Positions 1 to 7,166 of a stretch of 14,364 nucleotides of DNA are shown piece by piece. The translations under genes and the position numbers were made by a program. The notes under the pieces are model-generated. The model was given only the letters and a program-made list of their open reading frames with translations, did not search any database and was not told where the DNA came from. How positions within the stretch are numbered: the first letter of the stretch is position 1; every line of letters begins with the position of its first letter. The stretch comes from Verrucomicrobiota bacterium (GTDB taxonomy: Bacteria; Verrucomicrobiota; Verrucomicrobiia; Limisphaerales; JADLHS01), in NCBI GenBank assembly GCA_025360895.1, contig JANYBF010000470.1:1-14364 (forward strand). The letters run 5' to 3'.

Positions 1-1560
1 TTTTATCCGGCGGCGGAATTTCTCGTCACCACCCGCATCACGCGTGTGGAGAGTGAGCCGTTCAAGAGCGAAGGCAAAGTGATGGTGAACGCGGGCTGGC
101 TCGCGGTCTATGGCAAGGAAACGGCGGAATCCGACGACACGCCGAGCCTCGTGCCGGTGAAACCGAACGAAACGGTCAAGACCGTGAAGATCGAAGTGGA
201 GGCCAACGTCACCAAGCCACCGGCGCGTTATTCGGAAGCGACGTTGCTCGGTGCGATGGAAGGCGCGGGCAAATTGATTGATGACGAAGAGTTGCGCGAG
301 GCCATGTCGGACAAAGGTCTGGGCACTCCGGCGACGCGCGCGACGATCATCGAAGGTTTGATCTGGGAAAAATACATCACGCGCAACGGCCGTGAGTTGC
401 AGCCGATGGCGAAGGCGTTTTCGCTCATCACGCTGTTACGGGGGTTGGAGATTCCACAGCTCTGCTCACCCGAGTTGACGGGCGAATGGGAATTCAAGCT
501 GAACCTCATGGCGCGCGGCAAGTTGAAGCGCGACGAGTTCATGAAGGAAATCGCCGATGCGACGCGCGACATCGTGGCGAAGGCCAAGTTGCACGAAAGC
601 GACACCGTGCCCGGTGATTACGGCAAACTCAACGTACCCTGCCCAAAGTGTGGCGGCGAGATTCTGGAGAACTACAAGAAATTCCAGTGCCAGAAGTGCG
701 ACTTTGCGCTTTGGAAAATCGTGGCGAGCCGGCAGTTGGAAATTTACGAGGTCGAGGAACTCATTACCAAGGGCGTCGTCGGACCATTGCAAGGTTTCCG
801 CAGCAAACAAGGCTTTCCATTCGCGGCCATCATCAAGATGAACGCGGAGTTCAAGCCGGAGTTTGATTTCGGCAACGACCAAGGCAAGGATGGCGAAGCG
901 AGTGTGCCGGTGGATTTCACCGGCAAAGAACCGCTGGGCAAATGTCCGGCGTGCGGTGGGAATGTTTATGATGCGGGCATGAACTATGTCTGCGAGAAAC
1001 AGGCCGCACCGGAAAAGACGTGCTCGTTCCGCAGCGGTAAAATCATTTTGCAGCAGACGATTGAGCCGGCGCAGATCACCAAGCTGCTCGCGACGGGCAA
1101 GACGGATTTGCTCCGGGGGTTTGTCTCCAAGAAGACGAATCGTAAATTCGAGGCATTCCTGGTGGTGAAGGATGGCAAGACGGCGTTTGAGTTCGCGCCC
1201 CGCGAGAAGAAGGGCAAAGGCAAAGTCGGAGCGCCCGCCACGCCGCCGCCGAAGATTGATTTCACTGGTCTGCCCGTGATGGGCAAATGTCCGAAGTGCG
1301 GCGGCAAGGTTTGCGATACCGAAGCGGGTTACATTTGCGAGAACTCGCAGTTGGAAGCCAAGTCGTGCAAGTTCAAGATTGGTAAAACGATTTTGGAGCA
1401 GCCGATTGAACCCGCGCAGGCGCAGGTGATTCTCGCCACCAACAAAAGTGAACTGCTGGACAAGTTCATCTCCAAAGCGGGCAAGCCGTTTCCGGCGTAT
1501 CTCGTGATGGACAAGAAGGGCAAGATCACCTTCGATTTCCCGCCACGCGACGGGGAATAG
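1..1560 (+). CDS. topB: DNA topoisomerase III, C-terminal part (5' end outside window)
   Basis: Type IA topoisomerase, which cuts and passes single DNA strands to resolve linked or supercoiled DNA. The frame is open from base 1, so the gene is cut by the window edge and the catalytic tyrosine lies outside it. The first part shows the type IA core: a start like FYPAAEFLVTTRI and the helix with KGLGTPATRATIIEGL (about 304-360). Three C-terminal repeats of the topoisomerase C-terminal repeat type (Toprim_Crpt-like) follow, at about 634-873, 931-1200 and 1276-1548. Each begins with CPxCGG, has a second cysteine pair, and ends in a beta pattern such as FEAFLVV/TAFEF. Each repeat has four cysteines, consistent with zinc binding. 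Topoisomerase III is preferred over TopA because of these repeats and the core sequence. The tyrosine recombinase gene starts 93 bases downstream. Confidence 0.88.
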   Translation, partial: FYPAAEFLVTTRITRVESEPFKSEGKVMVNAGWLAVYGKETAESDDTPSLVPVKPNETVKTVKIEVEANVTKPPARYSEATLLGAMEGAGKLIDDEELREAMSDKGLGTPATRATIIEGLIWEKYITRNGRELQPMAKAFSLITLLRGLEIPQLCSPELTGEWEFKLNLMARGKLKRDEFMKEIADATRDIVAKAKLHESDTVPGDYGKLNVPCPKCGGEILENYKKFQCQKCDFALWKIVASRQLEIYEVEELITKGVVGPLQGFRSKQGFPFAAIIKMNAEFKPEFDFGNDQGKDGEASVPVDFTGKEPLGKCPACGGNVYDAGMNYVCEKQAAPEKTCSFRSGKIILQQTIEPAQITKLLATGKTDLLRGFVSKKTNRKFEAFLVVKDGKTAFEFAPREKKGKGKVGAPATPPPKIDFTGLPVMGKCPKCGGKVCDTEAGYICENSQLEAKSCKFKIGKTILEQPIEPAQAQVILATNKSELLDKFISKAGKPFPAYLVMDKKGKITFDFPPRDGE

Positions 1561-1653
1561 ACACCGGAAACTTTTGCGCCGCCAGTTCGGGTGGATACTC
1601 GTTGATCCAAACCAGTCGGCGTGACGGAGTGAAGATTAGCGATTTCATTTTTT

Positions 1654-2622
1654 GTGAGTCCCCCCCCAACACCGGAAAAGCCACTGATCTCCGACCCATG
1701 GGTGGAAAAGTTTTTTGTCCACCTGGCGACGGATCGCGGGGCGTCGGTTTACACGCAACGAAATTATCGGCAGGCCTTGACCGAGTTTCAGCACTGGCAA
1801 GGAGCGGAGCGCCAGCAACCGCCGCAGTGGGACAAATTGGAACGGGATGACTTTCGAAGTTATCTCCGTTCCTTGGGGCGACAGAAGCTGGGACGCGCAG
1901 CCATTGCGCTGCGCTTCTCGGCATTGCGGACGTTCTATAAGTATTTGATCCGTCACGGTGCCGCCGCATCCTCGCCGATGAAGAATCTTTCATTGCCGAA
2001 ACCTGGCAAACGACTGCCGAAATTCCTCACCGTGCAGCAGATGAAGGATTTGCTGGAAGCGCCATTGAAGCGGCTGGCCGGGCCAAAGCAAAAATCCGCC
2101 GGTCGTCCCGTGTCCGTGGCGGCGTGTTATCGCGATGTGGCGATTTTGGAGACGATTTACTCCTGTGGCCTGCGGGTGAGCGAATTGTGTGGATTGCGGG
2201 TGGCGGACTTGGACCCTGCGGAGCAACTCGTTTCCGTGCGCGGCAAGGGTAAAAAAGAGAGACGCGTGCCCATTAGTAAGACAGCGTTGGCAGCGATAGA
2301 GCGTTATTGGGGGCGGCTCGCGAAGCGGCCGGCGGGGGAGTGGCCGGTTTTTTTGTCACAGACGAAAAAGGTTTCCCCGCTAAGCCACGTGATGTTGCAG
2401 AAGCGGTTGAAGACCTATCTGGCACTGGCAGGGCTCGATCCATCGCTTACGCCGCATAAGCTCCGGCACAGTTATGCCACGCATTTGCTGGATGCAGGCG
2501 CGGACTTGCGGAGCGTGCAGGAATTGCTGGGCCACGCCCATCTGGTCACGACCCAGGCCTATACGCACGTCACGACGGATCGGCTAAAGAAGGCTTATGA
2601 ACAGGCCCATCCCCGGGCGTAA
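1654..2622 (+). CDS. XerC/XerD-type tyrosine recombinase
   Basis: Site-specific recombinase of 322 residues, a little longer than the usual ~300 for XerC/XerD. An N-terminal SAM-like core-binding domain (about 13-105) is followed by the catalytic domain. All catalytic residues are visible: R174 in SCGLRVSEL, K198 in RGKGKKERRVP, H268 and R271 in TPHKLRH, H294 in LLGHAHL, and the nucleophile Y303 in TQAYTHV. The expected role is resolving chromosome dimers at a dif site with a partner recombinase; the sequence cannot say whether it is XerC or XerD. A ~15-residue insertion (about 138-156, rich in Lys and Pro) precedes the R174 helix. The start is GTG, directly followed by AGT and eight C residues. 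A second in-frame GTG lies at 1702, and no clear ribosome-binding site is seen. No integrase-type mobile element or att-like repeat surrounds it, so a housekeeping Xer role is more likely than a phage integrase. Confidence 0.93.
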   Translation: MSPPPTPEKPLISDPWVEKFFVHLATDRGASVYTQRNYRQALTEFQHWQGAERQQPPQWDKLERDDFRSYLRSLGRQKLGRAAIALRFSALRTFYKYLIRHGAAASSPMKNLSLPKPGKRLPKFLTVQQMKDLLEAPLKRLAGPKQKSAGRPVSVAACYRDVAILETIYSCGLRVSELCGLRVADLDPAEQLVSVRGKGKKERRVPISKTALAAIERYWGRLAKRPAGEWPVFLSQTKKVSPLSHVMLQKRLKTYLALAGLDPSLTPHKLRHSYATHLLDAGADLRSVQELLGHAHLVTTQAYTHVTTDRLKKAYEQAHPRA

Positions 2623-2801
2623 GTTGGCATCGGGCCTGCGAGTATGGCGGTGACCGGAAAATTTTCATCCTTGCGGGTGAAGAGTTCCGGTTGCCCTGCG
2701 AGGGGAGAACCCGACTGATGTCACCACCGACATGGTTGTTAGTTCGCCCTGGAAGACGTAACCGGCCGGGCCAACAACAAGTCGAAGATGGAATTCTTTT
2801 C

Positions 2802-4385
2802 ATGTCGTTCCAACCAATAGTGCCGTTGGGTACGCTCGCTTCGTCGCGAGTGCGATTACCTTGGCTCTTCGGGCGGAACCCTTTCAAGCTGCTGCTGCTG
2901 CTGCTGCCTGTCGTGTTGCCGGCCGCATCATCTGCGGCGGTTACGAATTATGTCTGGGACGGGAATGCGCCCACGGCCAACGGGAATGCCCTTTGGAGCA
3001 CGGTTTTGAATTGGAATTCGACCAACACCGTACCGCCCGCCAACGCCATCAGTGGGCTGACGAATACCGTCATCACGTTCGCGGGCGCGCTCAAACTGGC
3101 GCCGGCGATGAACAATTCCTATTTCGTCAACTCGCTGAGCTTCGGCAGCAGTGCCGGTGCGTTCACCTTAAATTCGTCAGGTGCCAACCGAATCCTGACC
3201 ATCGGCTCGGGCGGCATTGCCAATTTTAGCACGAACAAGCAGACCATCGTGAGTAGTTTGAGCTTGAGCAATGCGCAGATCTGGAATGCCAGCGCCGGAG
3301 ATCTGGCAATCCGCGGGTTGGTGAATTTGGGTGGAAACGCGCTAACGGTTGCCGGGGCGAGGAATGTGGCGATTAGCAATGTGCTTCGCGGCGGCGGCGC
3401 CATTTTTAAGCAGGATGCCGGCACGTTGACGTTGGCCGGTGGCGGGGCAAACACCTATTCGGGCGGTACGACGTTGAATGACGGGAACCTCAATGCCGCC
3501 AAGGCCAATGCACTCGGTACCGGCTCGCTCACGGTTAATGCGGGAAATCTCAATATCAATGGCTTCAATCAGACCGTGGGAGCGGTGTCATTGCTCGGGG
3601 GCTCCATTTCTGGCACCTCCGGCCAGCTCCGCAGCACAGCCTTTCAAGTTCAATCCGGAACGATCAGTGCCCGGTTGGCCGGTACGGGGTCGTTGATTAA
3701 GTCCGGTACCGGGATTGTAACTTTGACTTCATCGAACTTGTATAGTGGTGGCACGGTGATCAATGGCGGAACGCTCGCGGTAAACAACCGTGCGGGGAGC
3801 GGCACAGGTACCGGAAGGGTGTCCATCAACAATGGAGGCACACTTTTGGGAACGGGCAGCATCAGTGGTGCGGTGACGAACCGCGCTGGCGGCACCATTT
3901 CCGCCGGTGCGGGCGTCGGATTGCTCAGGACGGGGGCGGAGTTTTGGCAGGGTGGTTCGACGAACCGCTGGGAAATCCGCGACGCCGTTGCTACCGCCGG
4001 GGTTGGTTGGGATTTGTTGAACATTGCGGGCGCATTGAACATCTCGGCCACGGCGAGTGACAAGGCATTTATTGATGTGGTAAGCCTCACGCTGGCAGGC
4101 CTGCCCGGCGCAGCGAGTAATTTTGATCCAACGCAAAATTACGTGTGGACCATCGTGCAGACTTCCGGTGGGATTACGTTCGTGCCGGGGCAGAGCGAGT
4201 TGACGGTGTTTCAGTTGATGACTGGTGGCTTCGCAAATCCATTGTCGGGTGGAAGCTTCAGGGTTGGCACGGCAAACAATGGGCGGGATTTAACCTTGAT
4301 CTATACGGTGCCGGAGCCGGAGAAGTGGATGTTCCTAGTGATGGGGGTCTGTGGCTACCTGTATGGCCGCAAATGGTCGCGTTGA
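2802..4385 (+). CDS. Secreted PEP-CTERM protein with autotransporter-associated beta-strand repeats
   Basis: A predicted exported surface protein of 527 residues; its substrate or exact role is unknown. From ATG 2802 the N terminus has a basic stretch, then a hydrophobic core with six leucines and a likely cleavage after SSAA (about residue 46). The body is Gly/Asn/Thr/Ser-rich and repetitive. It contains at least two autotransporter-associated beta-strand (PATR, TIGR02601-like) units, at about 200-260 (GTLTLAGGGANTYSGGT) and 297-360 (GIVTLTSSNLYSGGTVINGG). The C terminus is a PEP-CTERM sorting signal: VPEPEKW (503-509), a short hydrophobic segment, then RKWSR. Such tails are recognised by exosortase in the inner membrane. 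Alternative in-frame starts are TTG 2691, ATG 2718 and GTG 2850. ATG 2802 was chosen because the longer forms add an unlikely charged leader, and because a weak purine-rich stretch (GAAGATGGA) lies just upstream. GTG 2850 would give a shorter, cleaner signal peptide and remains possible. Confidence 0.88.
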   Translation: MSFQPIVPLGTLASSRVRLPWLFGRNPFKLLLLLLPVVLPAASSAAVTNYVWDGNAPTANGNALWSTVLNWNSTNTVPPANAISGLTNTVITFAGALKLAPAMNNSYFVNSLSFGSSAGAFTLNSSGANRILTIGSGGIANFSTNKQTIVSSLSLSNAQIWNASAGDLAIRGLVNLGGNALTVAGARNVAISNVLRGGGAIFKQDAGTLTLAGGGANTYSGGTTLNDGNLNAAKANALGTGSLTVNAGNLNINGFNQTVGAVSLLGGSISGTSGQLRSTAFQVQSGTISARLAGTGSLIKSGTGIVTLTSSNLYSGGTVINGGTLAVNNRAGSGTGTGRVSINNGGTLLGTGSISGAVTNRAGGTISAGAGVGLLRTGAEFWQGGSTNRWEIRDAVATAGVGWDLLNIAGALNISATASDKAFIDVVSLTLAGLPGAASNFDPTQNYVWTIVQTSGGITFVPGQSELTVFQLMTGGFANPLSGGSFRVGTANNGRDLTLIYTVPEPEKWMFLVMGVCGYLYGRKWSR

Positions 4386-4649
4386 TTGGGTCGGTCGTTG
4401 ACTGGGCTGCCGATTATTCCCGGTTTCGCTCACCGTTTCCGACTGGTGTCTGATGGATTCATGCCTGCCATGTTTTGTGAAAGTCGCTGCCGGCACAAAC
4501 CGTTCTGGCCACCCGTTGAGTATTTAATCTGTGGTGTGATCGGAAAATGACGCTCAGGGAGGCAGGGATTCGGGCTTCCGTGGCCGAGCCATAACAAAAT
4601 TCACGTTTGCGTTGACCTGCCATTTCTCCTAGCTTTCAACGGTTTGAGC

Positions 4650-5522
4650 ATGAAAGTTTTTATTGACGGCAAATACTTCGACGAACGAAAAGCAAAGGTG
4701 TCGGTTTTCGATCACGGGTTGCTTTATGGCGACGGCGTGTTCGAGGGCATTCGCGCCTATAATGGCCGTGTGTTCAAACTTAAGGAACACATTGACCGGC
4801 TCTTCTGCTCGGCCAAGGCGATCCTGCTGAATCTCCCGCTGTCGCACGCCGAATTCATGCGCGCCACGGTCGAGACATGTCGCCGAAACAAACTCCGCGA
4901 TGGCTATATCCGCTTGGTCGTGACGCGCGGCGTGGGCACGCTCGGTTTGAATCCCAACCGTTGCAAAAACCCCTCGGTCATCATCATCGCGGGCAAGATT
5001 CAACTCTATCCCAAAGAAATGTATCAGCGCGGCATGGAAATCGTCACGGTGCCAACAACGCGGAATTTGCACAGCGCGTTGAACCCGGCGATCAAGTCGC
5101 TGAACTATCTCAACAACATTCTGGCCAAGATTGAGGCGAACAACGCGGGTTGCGAAGAGGCAATCATGCTCAATGCCGAGGGTTTCGTGGCGGAATGCAC
5201 GGGGGACAACCTGTTTCTTGTGAAAGCGGGCAAGTTATTCACGCCGCCGCTCTCGGCAGGGGCGCTTTACGGCATCACGCGGGGAACGGTGATGGATATC
5301 GCGCGGGAGGAGGGCCACGAAGTTTCCGAGCCGAATTTGACCCGCTACGATGTGTTCAATGCGGACGAATGCTTTTTGACGGGCACCGGCGCGGAAATTA
5401 TTCCGGTGACAAAAGTTGATGGGCGTGTAATCGGCGATGGAAAGCCCGGGGTAGTTACGCGGAAATTGGAGAATCGGTATCACGCCTTGACGAAAGTGTC
5501 TGGCGAGCCGATATACGTCTAG
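4650..5522 (+). CDS. ilvE: Branched-chain amino acid aminotransferase (PLP fold type IV)
   Basis: A cytoplasmic PLP-dependent enzyme expected to transfer the amino group between glutamate and the keto acids of leucine, isoleucine and valine, the last step of their synthesis. The 290-residue length fits the short IlvE forms. Seen: the N-terminal block FDHGLLYGDGVFEGIRAY (20-37), the Schiff-base lysine K149 in NPAIKSLNYLNNI, the cofactor glutamate E182 in GFVAECTGDNLFLV, and the phosphate-binding C-terminal block ECFLTGTGAEIIPV (240-253). ATG 4650 is chosen over TTG 4644 because it gives the family's usual start MKVFIDGKYF. A D-amino-acid aminotransferase or aminodeoxychorismate lyase has a related fold, but the overall pattern favours IlvE. 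mcsA starts 4 bases after the stop, so the genes are almost certainly co-transcribed. Coupling of an amino-acid biosynthesis gene to a protein quality-control set is unusual. Confidence 0.9.
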   Translation: MKVFIDGKYFDERKAKVSVFDHGLLYGDGVFEGIRAYNGRVFKLKEHIDRLFCSAKAILLNLPLSHAEFMRATVETCRRNKLRDGYIRLVVTRGVGTLGLNPNRCKNPSVIIIAGKIQLYPKEMYQRGMEIVTVPTTRNLHSALNPAIKSLNYLNNILAKIEANNAGCEEAIMLNAEGFVAECTGDNLFLVKAGKLFTPPLSAGALYGITRGTVMDIAREEGHEVSEPNLTRYDVFNADECFLTGTGAEIIPVTKVDGRVIGDGKPGVVTRKLENRYHALTKVSGEPIYV

Positions 5523-5526
5523 ACTT

Positions 5527-6033
5527 ATGCTTTGCTCGATTTGTAAAGAGAAGCCCGCCACCGTGTTCCTGACGGATATCAAGGGCGATAAAATGCACAA
5601 AGTGGACCTGTGCGAAGACTGCGCCAAGAACAAGGGGGTGAATGATTCAACGTTCGCGCTCGCAGACATGCTGCTCGGTTTGGGGGCGTCGCAGGAAATT
5701 GAGTCGGCTTCCGGCGGCGTGGACGTCAAGTGTCCGCAGTGCGGATTCTCGCAGGCGGATTTCAAGAAATCCGGCCGGCTGGGTTGCGCGGCGTGTTACC
5801 AAACTTTTGCCGAAGGTCTCGAAGGACTGCTCAAGTCCATGCACAAAGGTACGCGGCACAGTGGGAAAGTACCTGAAAACCTGCGACAGAAACGCGATTA
5901 CTCCGAGCAGTTATCCCAGTTGCAGAAGAAACTCGCCAAAGCCATTGAAACGGAAAACTTCGAGGCGGCGGCGCAACTCCGTGATGAAATCAAACAGGTA
6001 AACAACCGCCTCGCTTCGGCGTTAGTGGCTTGA
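5527..6033 (+). CDS. mcsA: Protein-arginine kinase activator McsA
   Basis: Zinc-binding activator of the McsB kinase, 168 residues, close to the family length. Four CxxC pairs are visible: C3/C6 (CSIC), C29/C32 (CEDC), C69/C72 (CPQC) and C87/C90 (CAAC), enough for two zinc sites. A C-terminal UVR motif (about 127-162) contains the typical KLAKAIETENFEAAAQLRDE pattern, also found in UvrB, UvrC and ClpC. In Firmicutes, McsA stimulates McsB autophosphorylation and links it to ClpC. The position directly before mcsB and clpC makes the assignment secure. The gene starts 4 bases after ilvE, with no visible ribosome-binding site of its own. Translational coupling to ilvE is a reasonable inference. 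Confidence 0.94.
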   Translation: MLCSICKEKPATVFLTDIKGDKMHKVDLCEDCAKNKGVNDSTFALADMLLGLGASQEIESASGGVDVKCPQCGFSQADFKKSGRLGCAACYQTFAEGLEGLLKSMHKGTRHSGKVPENLRQKRDYSEQLSQLQKKLAKAIETENFEAAAQLRDEIKQVNNRLASALVA

Positions 6034-6038
6034 GCATT

Positions 6039-7151
6039 ATGGATCTCAATCAATTTCTTGTCTCGACGGCGGAAAGCGCCCAACGCAAAGGGCCGCATGA
6101 TCGCATCGTGATGTCGAGTCGCGTCCGGCTCGCCCGCAACCTGAAGGATGGCGCTTTTCCCGGCTGGGCCAAGAAACCAGAACGCGTGCGCGTTTTGGAG
6201 TTGATCCGTCCGGCGATCGAAAGCCTGCCGGAAATGAAGGGCGCGTTCTCGGCGACGATGGATACTTTAGGCCCGCTCGATAAACAACTGCTCGTGGAAC
6301 GCCACCTGATCAGCCGCGAGCACGCGGCGAGAAGCGCCGGCAGCGGAGTGATTCTCAACCGCGACGAAACCCTGTGCGTGATGATCAATGAGGAGGATCA
6401 TCTTCGGATGCAGGCGCTGCGACCGGGGCTGCAATTGCGTCAGGCGTGGACGGCGATTGACCGGTTGGATTCGGAACTGGAACGCAAGTTGAGTTATGCG
6501 TTCAGCAATGATCTGGGCTATTTGACTGCCTGCCCGACGAACCTTGGCACCGGTATTCGCGTGAGCGCGATGTTGCACCTCCCGGGACTGGTTTTGGCCG
6601 AGCAGATCAATCCGATCATTCAATCGGTGAATAAACTTGGCCTTGCCGTGCGCGGGCTTTACGGTGAGGGCACGGAGGCGCTGGGCAATGTCTTCCAAGT
6701 GTCTAATCAAATGACGCTTGGGGAATCCGAAAGCAGCATTGTCGAGCGATTGGAAAAAGTGCTTTCCCAAATCATTGAGCACGAAGAAAACGCCCGGCAG
6801 ACGTTGTTGGAGAAAAAGCCCAAAACGATCTACAACCACATCGGACGGGCGTATGGCATTTTGGCCAATGCTCACAGTATTTCCTCCAAGGAAACCATGA
6901 ATCTCCTCTCGCTGCTGCGGTTGGGCGTGGAAGTGGGATTGTTTCCAACCATGCAAGGGCCGCTGGTGGACGAGTTGTTTATCCTCACTCAACCGGCGCA
7001 CTTGCAGAAGCAACATTCGGAGAAGCTATCCGCCGAGGAACGTGATTTGCTCCGAGCTGATATGTTGCGGGAACGGCTTAAGCCCGTCAGCCGGCCCGTG
7101 GCCCGGCCGGGCGGCGGCGTGCCCGGAGTGGACAAAACCGGACAAGCATAG
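6039..7151 (+). CDS. mcsB: Protein-arginine kinase McsB
   Basis: Phosphagen-kinase-fold enzyme that phosphorylates arginine residues in proteins, marking them for ClpC-ClpP. At 370 residues it is close to Bacillus McsB. Seen: the nucleotide-binding SSRVRLARN (26-34), the NEED box INEEDH (116-121), the active-site cysteine C165 in LTACPTNLGTG, the segment VRGLYGEGTEALGN (204-217), and SNQMTLGESE (222-231). Near the C terminus, RDLLRA (335-340) matches the RDxxRA motif that forms the allosteric phosphoarginine pocket of bacterial McsB. ATG 6039 lies 5 bases after the mcsA stop. A TTG at 6030 overlapping that stop would add only three residues and is less likely. The last ~20 residues are a Pro/Gly-rich tail, probably disordered. 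Confidence 0.95.
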   Translation: MDLNQFLVSTAESAQRKGPHDRIVMSSRVRLARNLKDGAFPGWAKKPERVRVLELIRPAIESLPEMKGAFSATMDTLGPLDKQLLVERHLISREHAARSAGSGVILNRDETLCVMINEEDHLRMQALRPGLQLRQAWTAIDRLDSELERKLSYAFSNDLGYLTACPTNLGTGIRVSAMLHLPGLVLAEQINPIIQSVNKLGLAVRGLYGEGTEALGNVFQVSNQMTLGESESSIVERLEKVLSQIIEHEENARQTLLEKKPKTIYNHIGRAYGILANAHSISSKETMNLLSLLRLGVEVGLFPTMQGPLVDELFILTQPAHLQKQHSEKLSAEERDLLRADMLRERLKPVSRPVARPGGGVPGVDKTGQA

Positions 7152-7166
7152 CAACTTGCAACCCAT

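Noticed and set aside
1654..2622. Phage or integrative-element integrase
   Set aside because: The length and motif set fit Xer proteins, and no tRNA, direct repeats or other mobile genes are nearby.
4612..4640. Possible promoter (TTGACC ... TAGCTT) before ilvE
   Set aside because: The -35-like box is good but the spacing to TAGCTT is only 12 bases, and no good -10 box lies at 16-18 bases. A promoter is expected in 4386-4649 but I cannot place it.
4386..4649. CIRCE element or CtsR box upstream of the ilvE-clpC unit
   Set aside because: Neither the TTAGCACTC-N9-GAGTGCTAA repeat nor the tandem GGTCAAA-type heptads of CtsR are present.
6267..7016. 249-codon minus-strand open frame opposite mcsB
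   Set aside because: The plus strand carries the clear McsB kinase; the antisense product is rich in Gln, His and Arg with no family features.
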